From the NCBI RefSeq assembly GCF_002847285.1, contig NZ_CP025407.1, positions 620,001 through 684,000 on the forward strand: a stretch of DNA of 64,000 nucleotides, given 5' to 3'. Source of the stretch: Streptomyces sp. CMB-StM0423 (GTDB lineage: Bacteria; Actinomycetota; Actinomycetes; Streptomycetales; Streptomycetaceae). Positions 16,501 to 26,674 of the stretch are shown in pieces (the first letter of the stretch is position 1; each line of letters begins with the position of its first letter). A program made the position numbers and the translations under genes. The notes under the pieces were generated by a model. It did not search any database and was not told where the DNA came from. It saw only the letters and a list, made by a program, of their open reading frames with translations.

Positions 16501-16574
16501 CCGCCGACGAGGAAGACCGCCGCGAGCACCGTGGTCATCCGTCTGCGGACCCGGTGGTACAGCCGTGCGGACAT
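13524..16574 (-). CDS. Secreted PA14 / sugar-dehydrogenase propeller / CBM / DUF1080 protein
   Basis: A 1016-residue secreted multidomain protein. A Sec signal spans about residues 1-33. Residues 90-195 look like a PA14 domain (GTYTFRLTSDDGSRLLID, GYHSLFIEHFERGGG). Residues 230-610 form a GSDH-like beta-propeller (KEPQGIKYVDGDLYVSQ, RTPNGIGWGPQDDMFVLDNQ, GVNRISMGPDGAIYAGGLG). Residues 690-820 resemble a CBM6/35 module (YEAEEGRLDGGAEL). The last 190 residues are DUF1080, a fold linked to 3-keto-glycoside cleavage (FKLHVEFWLPE, NSGVYLQERYEVQILDSYG). ATG 16574 follows GGAGGAACGA. Inferred role: extracellular binding and oxidation or cleavage of a carbohydrate. It is downstream of a DapA-like aldolase. 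Confidence 0.85.
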   Translation of the reverse strand: MSARLYHRVRRRMTTVLAAVFLVGGVWAAPAGADPAPDPAPGAERAPGPQNQPFAELPPQEPGVTLRTYDVQVPLDEICTLKPAQTPNVDKLMPQIDFSTAGDFGFEDNFVSHTIANINVPQNGTYTFRLTSDDGSRLLIDNQVVIDHDGLHGTDPPKDGTVELTAGYHSLFIEHFERGGGQQVTLAWQPPGAGGFTTVPNSVLSTDVGVVRVTAPGRKECEGYTDSPGDGLPLNSVHPDFKLTDLRPDGFEPQVTAMDWLPDDRLAVTTWGGTDNVTGEVYLLDNVTGDTSPEKVTVKKVAEGLKEPQGIKYVDGDLYVSQKHELTRLKDNDGDEVTDAYETVATWPFSDNFHEFAFGLLYRDGFFYLNLSVAINYGGATTDPQPSENRGTTIKVNRKTGKVSYVAGGLRTPNGIGWGPQDDMFVLDNQGGWLPSSKLLHIKQDRFFNHYTNPDGPFDDQPVTQPVLWLPQNEIANSPSTPLYMDKGTFAGQLLFGDVTYGGIQRADLQKVKGEYQGAVFRMTQGLEAGVNRISMGPDGAIYAGGLGAGGNWGQPGKLKHGLQKLTPGGNEAFDIVSMDATETGFEMSYTKPLSQETADALAESYSVTQWRYVPTPEYGGPKVDEEVLPVTSAKLSDDRKKVTLQIPGLKPGHVVHVRSPRPFTAEGGQELWSTEAWYTLNNIPGDEERVPTAYEAEEGRLDGGAELADEHAGHSGRGFVAGYGTKGASTTFDVTTAKGGTYDVGLRYSNGPNPFTGTKTVSMYVNGTKVKQAQLASTGTWKEWTTKTEKVSLRAGRNTIRYVNEGDDTGHVNLDMISVHRSGEPVTLFDGADRSAFQHVDGRTPEWPLLDGEAMEVCCGDIRTKKAYEDFKLHVEFWLPELPPDVTGQNRANSGVYLQERYEVQILDSYGKDPLANDDAAAIYKKKAADVNAAKPPGTWQTYDITFRAARFDADGKKTEDARISVVWNGVKVQDDVAVDGPTGAGKPETPVAGAIRLQDHGNAVRYRNITVQPL

Positions 16575-16673
16575 TCGTTCCTCCAGACGCGAAAGGGGGC
16601 GGGAAGAACCTTCGGATTCCGGGCGGGTGCGGCGCTGAGCCTAAAGACTTCGTCCGGGCCTGTCCATACTTTG

Positions 16674-17606
16674 TCATCCGAGAGAAAAAAGTTCCGGGAC
16701 CAGGTCGTGGGCGTCGCGGCGGGCGGGGAGCACGGCCTCCTCGGGCGCGGGGGTGGCCGGCCAGCGGGTGCGTACCCCCGTGTCGGCCCAACCGCCCACG
16801 GCGGCGAGGAACTTGTCCAGCGCCGGATTCGACAGGCCGCGGGCCTGGAGCGGCGCGATGTGCCGGCGGAACAGCTCGGCCAGCCGGCGCTGGACGTCCC
16901 GGGCGGCGGCCGGGTCGGTGTGCATCGTCTCGTACCAGCGGACGGAGCCGGCCGGGGCGAGGGCGGCGACGTTGGAGTAACTGCCGTGCGCGCCGCGGGC
17001 GATGCCGGTGGCGAGCAGATGGCCGGGGACGAAGACGGAGCAGCGGTCGGCGTACGGACGGACGGCGGCGTACCAGTCGTCGTCGCCGCCCGCGGTCTTC
17101 AGCCCGACGAGCGCGGGCACCTCGTCCAGCAGCCGGCCGAGCAGCGTGGGTGACACCGGGGTCTTGGCGTGCGGCGGGTTGTAGAGCACCAGCGGCACCG
17201 GGTCCGCGACCTCGGCGATCCGGGCGAGGAAGGCGACGGCCTCGTCGTCGGCGAGCGGCAGCCAGTCCGGGAGGATCACCTGCAGTGCGCCGGGGGCCAG
17301 TTCGCGGGCGCGGCGCACCCGGGCGAGGGCGGTCTGCGCCACCGGGTGGGAGGCGCCGATCTGGAACGGCAGGCCCGCCGCGGTGCACCGCTCGGCGAGC
17401 AGTTCGCTGATGCCGTCGAACTCGTCCTCGGTCAGGGTGTGGAACTCGCCGGCCGTGCCGTGCGCGTAGATCCCGTGCAGGCCCGCGTCCAGCAGCGCGT
17501 CCAGTTGCCCCGCCAGCCGGCCGCGGTCGATCGCGTCACCGGCGTCCAGGGGCAGCAGCAGCGTTCCCCAGACCCCGGTGATGTCCTTCGCTCTGAGTGG
17601 TGTCAT
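16674..17606 (-). CDS. DapA-family aldolase (dihydrodipicolinate synthase-like)
   Basis: A 310-residue class I aldolase of the DapA/N-acetylneuraminate lyase family. The active-site Tyr is in LVLYNPPH near residue 140 and the Schiff-base Lys in LVGLKTAGGD near residue 168. The substrate-carboxylate loop is HGTAGEFHTLT near residue 50, where bona fide DapA has GTTGE, so a sugar-acid or 2-keto acid substrate is as likely as lysine synthesis. ATG 17606 is the only good start. A 99-bp gap separates its stop from the PA14/DUF1080 gene on the same strand; together they may form a carbohydrate catabolic unit. Confidence 0.88.
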   Translation of the reverse strand: MTPLRAKDITGVWGTLLLPLDAGDAIDRGRLAGQLDALLDAGLHGIYAHGTAGEFHTLTEDEFDGISELLAERCTAAGLPFQIGASHPVAQTALARVRRARELAPGALQVILPDWLPLADDEAVAFLARIAEVADPVPLVLYNPPHAKTPVSPTLLGRLLDEVPALVGLKTAGGDDDWYAAVRPYADRCSVFVPGHLLATGIARGAHGSYSNVAALAPAGSVRWYETMHTDPAAARDVQRRLAELFRRHIAPLQARGLSNPALDKFLAAVGGWADTGVRTRWPATPAPEEAVLPARRDAHDLVPELFSLG

Positions 17607-17660
17607 GCCTGGAGCGTACGAGCCCGGCGCGCGGCCGGAAGAGGCCGAGGGGACAAGCCA

Positions 17661-18254
17661 CTAGAGCCAGCCGGCCGGGAGGGCGGCACCCCCGGCGCGG
17701 AGGTGGCGGAGGGCGGCGGCGATGGAGTGGCAGTCGAAGAGCGCCGAGTGCTCGGCGCCCGCGGCGGGGCTGGACAGGCCGAGGGCCTGCCAGAGCCTGC
17801 CGGAGTTGACCGAGGCGGTCTGCGGGGCGAGGGTGTTGAGCCAGGGGCGCACGTTGAGGAAGCCGTTGGCGAGGAAGCCGTGCGCAACCCGCTCGCCGCG
17901 GGCCCTGGCCCAGCCGACGTTCTCGCCGAGCACGATCATGTCGTTGCCGTACGAGAGCACCGAGCTGCCCGCGCAGAAGCCGAGGAAGTCGCCGAGCGCC
18001 GCCGCGGGGTCGCGGCCCTCGCGGTCGACGGTCTCCTGGCCGATGCCGGTCAGCTCGCTGAAGTACGGGGACAGCCGCGGGTTGACGACGGGCCGGACCA
18101 GGGTTTCGAACTCGTCCGTCACGGCGAAGTCCGCGTCCAGCCGCAGGGCTCCGATCTGCACGATCTCCCGCAGCTCGCCCGGCGCCGACCAGTCCCGCTC
18201 CGGCGCCCCCGGCCAGGTGGTGAACTCCAGGTCGAAGACGATGATTGACGGCAC
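17661..18254 (-). CDS. 3'-5' exonuclease (DEDDh type)
   Basis: A 197-residue exonuclease of the RNase T/DnaQ superfamily. Motif I is IIVFDLEFTTW near residue 4 (Asp and Glu present), motif II lies in SVLSYGNDMIVLGEN near residue 95, and motif III is AEHSALFDCHSIA near 168 with the His and Asp of the DEDDh set. FETLVRPVVNPRLS and ELTGIGQETVD are typical of the KapD/Eri1-like group. The GTG start at 18254 follows GGAGGAGG. Such small enzymes trim RNA or DNA 3' ends; the substrate here is not known. It lies between the DapA-like gene and the ROK regulator on the same strand. Confidence 0.88.
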   Translation of the reverse strand: MPSIIVFDLEFTTWPGAPERDWSAPGELREIVQIGALRLDADFAVTDEFETLVRPVVNPRLSPYFSELTGIGQETVDREGRDPAAALGDFLGFCAGSSVLSYGNDMIVLGENVGWARARGERVAHGFLANGFLNVRPWLNTLAPQTASVNSGRLWQALGLSSPAAGAEHSALFDCHSIAAALRHLRAGGAALPAGWL

Positions 18255-18310
18255 GTGGCCCTCCTCCGGTTGCGCGGCAGCCAGCGTACGGCCGCGGCCG
18301 CCCGGAACGA

Positions 18311-19564
18311 TCAACCGGGGTGGCGTGCCGCCGTGTCGTCCGCTTCGGCCGCGGGCGCCGCGGCTCCGGGGGCGGCGGCGTCCGCGGCGGCGAGGCGGGC
18401 GTCGGCGCGGTCCGGGGCGTAGAGGTCGTCGACGACCATGGCGGCGGCGCCGACGAGCGCCGAGCGGTCGCCGAGCCGGGCGGTGACGACGTCGAGATGC
18501 GCGGTGGTCCGCGGCATCGCGCGCCGGTACAGCAACTCGCGTACGCCGGTGAGGAACGGCACCGATGACAGCTCCCCCGCGATCATCAGCACCCCGGGGT
18601 TGAGCAGCGTGACCACCGTGACCAGCACCTCGCCCACCCGCTGCCCCGCCTCCCGGGCCAGCCGCACCGCCTCCGGGTGCCCGGCGGCCAGCAGGTCGCG
18701 CACGTCGGAGCCGGAGGTCGCGGGCACGCCGAGGCCGTCGAGCCGGGCGGCGAGCGCGTGCCCGCTGGCGACGGCGGCGAGGCAGCCGTACGAGCCGCAA
18801 CTGCACAGCGCCTCCCGGCTGTCGTGCAGCCGTATGTGCCCGATGTCGCCGGCGCCGCCGTCGATGCCGCGGTAGACGCCGCCGTCCACGACGACGCCCG
18901 CGCCTAGGCCGGTGGACGCCTTGACGAGCAGGAAGGCGGCGCAGCCGGGGAAGCCGGCGCGCTGTTCTCCGTACGCCATGAGGTTGGCGTCGTTGTCCAC
19001 GAACACGGGGACGTCCGGGGCGCCGCCCAGCCGGGCGGCGAACGTACGCCGCAGGTGCCCGGTGATGGGGTAGCCGTCCCAGCCCGGCATGATCGGCGGC
19101 TCCACGACCCGGCCGGCCGTGACGTCCACGGGACCGGGCACGGAGAGGCCGATGCCGCAGACCCGCGCCGCGCTCTCGCCCGCCTCGGCCAGCAGCGGGC
19201 CGAACCAGCGGCACACCTCCTCCAGCACCGGCTCGGGTCCGTCGCCGATGACCAGCGGGCCGGTCTTCTCGGCCTGTAAGTTGCCCGCGAGGTCGAGCAC
19301 GGCCGCGCGGCCGTGCCGCGTCTCCAGGTCGGCGGCGAGGACGACGGCGTGCCGGTCGTCGAACTCCAGCCGGGCGGAGGGCCGGCCGCCGGTGGAGGTG
19401 CCGGCCACCTCGCGGATCCAGCCGGCGCGGAAGAGCTGGTCGAGGCGGAGCCCGACGGTGGACCGGGACAGCCCGGTGGCCCGCTGCAGCTCGGCGCGGG
19501 TGGGCGCCTCGCCGCTGCGGATGAGGCGCAGCAGGCGGCCCGCGCTCGCCGGGTTCGCCGCCAT
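18311..19564 (-). CDS. ROK-family transcriptional regulator
   Basis: A 417-residue ROK repressor. Residues 8-60 hold the winged helix (AELQRATGLSRSTVGLRLDQ). The ROK body follows with GIGLSVPGPVD near residue 145, VFVDNDANLMAYGE near 195, and the zinc-binding loop GHIRLHDSREALCSCGSYGC near 250. The kinase-type phosphate motif is degenerate, as expected of a regulator. It is monocistronic or co-directional with the exonuclease 56 bp downstream. Sugar or sugar-phosphate effector expected; target genes may be the nearby PA14/DapA genes, but no shared operator was identified. The C-terminal 30 residues are Ala-rich low complexity. Confidence 0.9.
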   Translation of the reverse strand: MAANPASAGRLLRLIRSGEAPTRAELQRATGLSRSTVGLRLDQLFRAGWIREVAGTSTGGRPSARLEFDDRHAVVLAADLETRHGRAAVLDLAGNLQAEKTGPLVIGDGPEPVLEEVCRWFGPLLAEAGESAARVCGIGLSVPGPVDVTAGRVVEPPIMPGWDGYPITGHLRRTFAARLGGAPDVPVFVDNDANLMAYGEQRAGFPGCAAFLLVKASTGLGAGVVVDGGVYRGIDGGAGDIGHIRLHDSREALCSCGSYGCLAAVASGHALAARLDGLGVPATSGSDVRDLLAAGHPEAVRLAREAGQRVGEVLVTVVTLLNPGVLMIAGELSSVPFLTGVRELLYRRAMPRTTAHLDVVTARLGDRSALVGAAAMVVDDLYAPDRADARLAAADAAAPGAAAPAAEADDTAARHPG

Positions 19565-19700
19565 CGTCCCGCTGCTCCCTTCCCGTCAGCCGGTACGCGC
19601 GCGCCGCCCTGGCGCGGCGCGCTGTCCCCCGGAGACAGAAGTACCACGCGAAGCCGACAACCGCCGAGCGGGGCGGGGTTGGGCAGGACCGGGCGGGGGC

Positions 19701-20405
19701 TCAGCGGCGGCGGCGTACGCGGCGTACGGCCAGGGCGACGGCGGTGACCGCCGCCGCGACCGCGGCGCCGGCGGCGGCCCGCTTGGCGACGGGGACACCG
19801 GCGGTACGGACCAGGTCCAGCGGCTCGGTCCCGGGGGCGGCGGTCCCGACGGCAGGCGCGGCGGGCTCGGCTCCGGGCGCGGGTTCGCCTCCGGCTGCGG
19901 GTTCGCGTACGGCGCCGGCACCGGCGTCCGCCCCGTCCGCGCCCGTGGCCCCCTCCGCGCCGCCGTCCGCCAGCTTCCCCGCCAGGCACTCCGCGAACCG
20001 CCCCACCAGCCGGTCGCCCACCTCCGCCAGCACCCCCCGCCCGAACTGCGCGGGCCGGCCCGTGACCGCCAGATCCGTCACCACCGACACCTGCGTGCCG
20101 TCGCCCGTCTCGGTCAGCTCCCCCGTGACCGTGGCCCGCGCCGTGCCCGTGCCGCGCGCCTCCTTGCCGTTCGCGGTCAGCACCATGCGCCGGCCCGCCT
20201 CGTCCTTCTCCTGGAAAGAGGCCGTGCCCCGGTAAGTGAGCGTGATCGGGCCGACCTTCACCTTCACCGAGCCCCGCACCGTCTCGCCGTCGAAGCTCTC
20301 GACCGACGCCCCCGGCATGCAGGGCGCGATGCGCTCGATGTCGAGCAGCGCCCGCCACGCCTCGTCGGCCGGTACGGGAACGGTGAACTCGTGCCGCAGC
20401 TCCAT
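19701..20405 (-). CDS. coxG: CoxG-like SRPBCC membrane-anchored protein
   Basis: A 234-residue protein whose first 145 residues are the CO-dehydrogenase subunit G (START/SRPBCC) domain: MELRHEFTVPVPADEAWRAL, PCMPGASVESFDGE and VKVGPITLTYRGTASF. A Gly/Ala/Glu-rich linker and one C-terminal membrane segment ending in Arg residues follow. CoxG proteins tether molybdenum hydroxylases to the membrane and may bind quinone. It is the last gene of the cox-like operon, 28 bp after the VWA gene. The start ATG 20405 is clear. The family call is strong; the symbol is by operon position and similarity. Confidence 0.85.
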   Translation of the reverse strand: MELRHEFTVPVPADEAWRALLDIERIAPCMPGASVESFDGETVRGSVKVKVGPITLTYRGTASFQEKDEAGRRMVLTANGKEARGTGTARATVTGELTETGDGTQVSVVTDLAVTGRPAQFGRGVLAEVGDRLVGRFAECLAGKLADGGAEGATGADGADAGAGAVREPAAGGEPAPGAEPAAPAVGTAAPGTEPLDLVRTAGVPVAKRAAAGAAVAAAVTAVALAVRRVRRRR

Positions 20406-20433
20406 GGCGGTCCCTTCGTTGCCGGGTTCGTCG

Positions 20434-21684
20434 TCATGCGTCGGCCGCTCCCCGCACCACCGCCGCCAGCCGTTCGAGCGCGGCCAGGCTGTGCCCGGCC
20501 ACGAAGGCGTCGACATGCGGCAGCACGGCGGCCATGCCGCCGGCGAGCGGCGCATAACCGGGCCGCGCCTTGCGCGGGTTGGCCCACACCACCCGGTGGG
20601 CCAGCCGGTGCAGCCGGCGGGCCTGGGCGCCGAGCAGGGTGACGTCGCCGCGCTCCCAGCCGTCGGAGAGCACCACGACGACCGCGCCGCGGGCCAGGCC
20701 GCGCTGCCCCCAGCGGTCGAGGAACGCCCGCAGGGTCTCGCCGAGCCGGGTGCCGCCGCTCCAGTCCGGTACGGCGGTGCCGACCGCGGCCAGCGCTGCG
20801 TCCGGGCCCCGGTGGGACAACTGCCGGGTGACGCGGGTCAGCCGGGTCCCGAGCGTGAAGACCTCGGTGGCGGGGGCGGGGCGGCCGTGGCGGGCGGCGT
20901 GGGCAAAACGCAGCAGGGCGTCGGCGTACGGGGACATGGAGCCGCTGACGTCGAGCAGCAGCACGACGCGGCGCGGTTTCCGCACCGGGGCGCGGCGGCG
21001 CAGCGCGGCCGGTTCGCCGCCGCCGCGGAGCAGTTCCCGTACGGTACGCCGCGGGTCGACGGCGCCGCGGCGGGCCGGGCGGCGGCGGGCGGTGCGGCGG
21101 TGCTCGCCGCGGAGCGCGAACGCCGTGCGCAGCCGGTGCAGTTCTGCCCGCTCCGCGGCGGTGAGCCCGGCGATGTCGCGGTGCCGCAGCACCTCGGCGG
21201 AGCCGGCGCGGGCGGCGGCGGGCGCCGCGGGACCGGTGCGGTCGCCGTCGTCGCCGGGCGCCTCGGCGGCGGCGGGCGCGGGGCGGCGGACGCGGGGCGG
21301 CGGTGCGGTACGGGGCGGGCGCGGGGGCGCCGCGCGGCCCCCGAAGTACGCGGCGAACGCGCGGTCGTAGGGTGCCAGGTCCTCCGCGCGGCCGCAGAGC
21401 GTGACCCGGCCGGCCCAGTACACGTCGCGCCGCCCGGTGCCCAGCGCGTCGACGGCGCCGAGGAACGCCTGCACCCGCTCGCCGTCGGCCGCCACCCCCG
21501 TCTCCCGCAGCGCCCGCGCGAAGCCGACGAGCACGGCGACGCCGTCGCCCCAGGCGCCGTTCGCGGCCGGGCCCCTGGCGGCGGCGGCCGGGCCCGGGAC
21601 CGTACGTCCGGAATCCGGCACACCCGCGTCCCGCCCGCCCCGGCCCGTACCCCGGCCGTCCCCCTCTTCTCCCCGCTCCCCCAC
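20434..21684 (-). CDS. coxE: CoxE-like VWA domain protein
   Basis: A 416-residue protein with a C-terminal von Willebrand A domain: the metal-ion site DVSGSMSPYADAL near residue 235, RLTRVTRQLSHRGPD, and VVVVLSDGWERGD near 335. The N-terminal half is Pro/Arg/Ala-rich. CoxE works with the CoxD AAA+ ATPase to insert the sulfurated Cu-S-Mo or Mo cofactor into the large subunit. The GTG start at 21684 lies 5 bp after the CoxD stop, with GGGGAAG upstream. It is part of the cox-like operon and is expected to be required for enzyme maturation. Confidence 0.85.
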   Translation of the reverse strand: MGERGEEGDGRGTGRGGRDAGVPDSGRTVPGPAAAARGPAANGAWGDGVAVLVGFARALRETGVAADGERVQAFLGAVDALGTGRRDVYWAGRVTLCGRAEDLAPYDRAFAAYFGGRAAPPRPPRTAPPPRVRRPAPAAAEAPGDDGDRTGPAAPAAARAGSAEVLRHRDIAGLTAAERAELHRLRTAFALRGEHRRTARRRPARRGAVDPRRTVRELLRGGGEPAALRRRAPVRKPRRVVLLLDVSGSMSPYADALLRFAHAARHGRPAPATEVFTLGTRLTRVTRQLSHRGPDAALAAVGTAVPDWSGGTRLGETLRAFLDRWGQRGLARGAVVVVLSDGWERGDVTLLGAQARRLHRLAHRVVWANPRKARPGYAPLAGGMAAVLPHVDAFVAGHSLAALERLAAVVRGAADA

Positions 21685-21689
21685 CGCGG

Positions 21690-22721
21690 TCAGCTTCCCC
21701 GGGCCGCGGCCAGCAGCCCCCGCAGGTCCAGTGCCACCGCCCGCTCGGTGTCCTCGCGGTACTTCAGCACCGAGCCCAGCGTGGCCACCGCCAGGTCGGC
21801 GTCCAGCTCCGTCGCGCCGAGCGCCGCCAGCGCCTCCGCCCAGTCGATCGTCTCCGCCACCCCCGGCGGCTTGACCAGGTCCAAGCCGCGCAACTGCTGC
21901 ACCGCCGCGGTCACCTGCTCGGCCAGCCGCCGCGCCACCCGCGGGCGGCGGCTGCGGACGATCGCCAGCTCGCGGGCGTAGCCGGGGTGCGCGAACCAGT
22001 GGTAGAGGCAGCGCCGTTTGAGCGCGTCGTGGACCTCGCGGGTGCGGTTGGAGGTGAGCACGACCACGGGCGGGGTCTCGGCCCGCAGCGTGCCCAGCTC
22101 GGGGATCGTCACCGCGTACTCCGACAGCAGCTCCAGCAGGAACGCCTCGAACTCGTCGTCCGCGCGGTCGATCTCGTCGATCAGCAGCACGCTCGGGCTC
22201 GTCCGCAGCGCGCGCAGCAGCGGGCGGGCGACGAGGAACCGCTCGCCGTACAGCTCGTCCTCCAGGCGGCCCGCGTCCGTGACGCCCGCCGCCTCCGCCG
22301 CCCGCAGGTGCAGCAACTGGCGCGGGAAGTCCCAGTCGTAGAGGGCCTGGGAGGCGTCGATGCCCTCGTAGCACTGGAGCCGGATCAGCGGCGCGCCCAT
22401 GACCTCGCTGAGGGCGGCGGCCAGCGCGGTCTTGCCCGCGCCCGCCTCGCCCTCGCAGAACAGCGGGCGGTGCAGGGTGAGGGCGAGGTGGCAGGCGGTG
22501 GCGAGGCCGTCGTCGGCGAGGTAGCCCGTCGCCTCCAGCCGGGCCCGCAACTCCCCGACGGACGCGGGCCGCACGCCCTTCGCGGGTACGGGCCGTGCGG
22601 TCCCCGGCGCGGGCCGCACGGCCTCCGGCGCCCGCGCGTCGCGGGCGCCGCCGTGCGGCCCGCGCTTCTCCGGCTCCCCCGCCGGCTCCTCACGCGCCAC
22701 CGCGCTCGCCTCCTCCGGCAC
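21690..22721 (-). CDS. coxD: MoxR/CoxD-type AAA+ ATPase
   Basis: A 343-residue AAA+ ATPase. After about 60 low-complexity residues the Walker A motif GEAGAGKT is near residue 92 and Walker B LLIDEIDRADDEFEAF near 175, with sensor 1 in VVLTSNRTREVHDAL and an Arg-finger region KRRCLYHWF. The layout is that of MoxR ATPases that mature molybdenum hydroxylases. The start is GTG 22721; CoxM ends 24 bp upstream. It acts with the VWA protein encoded next. Its position D-E-G after S-L-M matches cox clusters of soil actinobacteria. Confidence 0.9.
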   Translation of the reverse strand: MPEEASAVAREEPAGEPEKRGPHGGARDARAPEAVRPAPGTARPVPAKGVRPASVGELRARLEATGYLADDGLATACHLALTLHRPLFCEGEAGAGKTALAAALSEVMGAPLIRLQCYEGIDASQALYDWDFPRQLLHLRAAEAAGVTDAGRLEDELYGERFLVARPLLRALRTSPSVLLIDEIDRADDEFEAFLLELLSEYAVTIPELGTLRAETPPVVVLTSNRTREVHDALKRRCLYHWFAHPGYARELAIVRSRRPRVARRLAEQVTAAVQQLRGLDLVKPPGVAETIDWAEALAALGATELDADLAVATLGSVLKYREDTERAVALDLRGLLAAARGS

Positions 22722-22745
22722 CGGCCGTCCCGTCCCGGCGGCCCG

Positions 22746-23611
22746 TCACGCCGGCCCGGCCGCCGCGGCGAGCACCGCCCTGCGGGTGAGCACCCGGGCG
22801 AGATGCGCGCGGTACGCGGCGGAACCCGACAGGTCCGCCGCCGGACGCGTGCCATCCGCCGCGGCCGACGCCGCCTGGGCGACCGACTCCTCCGTCGTGT
22901 CGGCCCCGGCGAGCGCCGCCTCGACGGCCGCCGCCCGCACCGGCGTCGGGCCCATGCTCGTCAGCCCGATCCGGGCCTCGGCGATCCGCCCGCCGCCGTG
23001 CCGCACCGCGGCGGCCACCCCGACGAGGGCCCACGCCTGCGCCGCCCGGCTGAACTTCTCGTAGCGGAAGCCCCAGCCGTCGTACTTCGGCACCCGGATC
23101 TCGGCCAGCAGTTCGCCCGGCGCCAGCGCCGTGGTCAGGTAGTCGGTGAAGAACTCCCGCGCCGGGACCGTCCGCCGCCCCGCGGGTCCCACCGCGGTCA
23201 GCTCGGCGTCCAGCGCGAGCGCCACCGCCGGCAGGTCGGCCGCGGGGTCGGCGTGGGCCAGCGAGCCGCCGAGGGTGCCGCGGTGCCGCACCGCCGGGTC
23301 GGCGACGGTGGCGGTGGCCGCGGCGAGGAGCCCGGCGTGGCGGCGTACCAGCGGTTCTGCGAGCACCTCGTGGTGGGTCGTCAGCGCGCCGATCACCAGC
23401 GCGTCGCCGTCGTCGCGTACGCCGCGGAGCCCCGGGATCCGGCCGGCGTCCACGACGAGGTCGGGGAAGGCGAGGCGCATCCGCAGCAGCGGCAGCAGGC
23501 TCTGCCCGCCGGCGAGCACCTTCGCCTCGCGCCCGGCGGCCTCCGCGTCGGCGAGGGCGCTCACGGCGGCGCCGACCGACTCGGGGCGTACGTAGTCGAA
23601 TGCCGCGGGAA

Positions 23612-23615
<4 letters not shown>
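22746..23615 (-). CDS. coxM: Molybdenum hydroxylase FAD-binding subunit (CoxM-like)
   Basis: The 289-residue medium subunit of a xanthine dehydrogenase/CO-dehydrogenase-type enzyme. FAD-binding motifs AGGQSLLPLLRMR near residue 35 and TLGGSLAHADPAADLP near 115 are intact, followed by the CO_deh_flav_C domain (GLTSMGPTPVRA). It passes electrons from the 2Fe-2S subunit to the acceptor. ATG 23615 overlaps the stop of the large subunit gene (ATGA), so translation is coupled. Confidence 0.93.
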
Positions 23616-25986
<2,371 letters not shown>

Positions 25987-25990
<4 letters not shown>

Positions 25991-26529
25991 ATCGCGGCCT
26001 CCCCGCGGTCGCCGGCTCCGGCGTCGGTCCCTGCTCCTGCTCCGGCCCCTGCTCCTGCTCCGGCCCCTGCTCCTGCTTCGGCCGCGGCGAGGACCGCGCG
26101 CACGATGTTCTGGTAGCCGGTGCAGCGGCAGAGGTTGCCCTCCAGTCCTTGCCTGACCTCCTCGGCGGTCGGGTGCGGGTTGGCGCGCAGCAGGTCGCGG
26201 GCGGCGAGGATCATCCCGGGCGTGCAGTAGCCGCACTGCAGCCCGTGCTCCTCGTGGAAGGCGCGCTGGAGCGGGTGCCACCGGCCGTCCTCGGCGAGCC
26301 CCTGGATCGTCGTCACCTCCGCCCCGTCCGCCTGAACGGCCAGCATGGAACAGGATTTGACGCTCGCGCCCGCCACGTCGACCGTGCAGGCACCGCAGTT
26401 GCCGGTGTCGCAGCCGACGGGTGTGCCGGTCAGGCCCAGGCGGTCGCGCAGGTAGTGCACGAGGAGCAGGCGCGGCTCCACGTCGTCCTCGTAGGTCGTG
26501 CCGTCGACTGTGACCGAGATGCGGCTCAT
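25987..26529 (-). CDS. coxS: Molybdenum hydroxylase 2Fe-2S subunit (CoxS-like)
   Basis: A 180-residue small subunit with both iron-sulfur clusters: the plant-type ferredoxin site [11 protein letters not shown] with a fourth Cys in KSCSML near residue 60, and the helical site QCGYCTPGM plus [11 protein letters not shown] near 100-140. The C-terminus has an odd Gly-Ala repeat of about 20 residues encoded by an 18-bp tandem repeat, then DRGEAAI. ATG 26529 follows GGGGAGGGCAC. It is the first gene of the operon, and its stop overlaps the CoxL start. Confidence 0.93.
26030..26079. repeat. 18-bp tandem repeat inside coxS
   Basis: About two and a half copies of an 18-bp unit built from GCTCCTGCTCCGGCCCCT, encoding the Gly-Ala tail of the 2Fe-2S subunit. 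Likely a slippage-prone, length-variable tail outside the cofactor domains. Confidence 0.7.
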
Positions 26530-26555
26530 GTGCCCTCCCCGGAACGGACGGGTCC

Positions 26556-26577
26556 GTGGCGCTGTCGTGTGCGCCAC
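26556..26577. promoter_or_regulatory. Inverted repeat upstream of cox operon
   Basis: GTGGCGC (26556-26562) and GCGCCAC (26571-26577) form a perfect 7-bp inverted repeat with an 8-bp spacer, 27 bp upstream of the coxS start. Position suits an operator over the promoter or a leader hairpin. No regulator gene adjoins the operon at this end. Confidence 0.4.
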
Positions 26578-26674
26578 TGTAGGACCGCATCCGAGGCGGG
26601 GGAACCAGGCTCCGTCCTCAATCTCCCGTCTGCGGCCCGCCCTGCGGGCGAACGACGCGAGATCGAAGACAGAC

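Noticed and set aside
13569..17153. Very long open frame on the plus strand opposite the PA14/DUF1080 and DapA genes
   Set aside because: High GC makes the complementary frame free of stops. Its translation is Val/Gly/Arg/His-rich with no domain, while the minus strand shows clear motifs.
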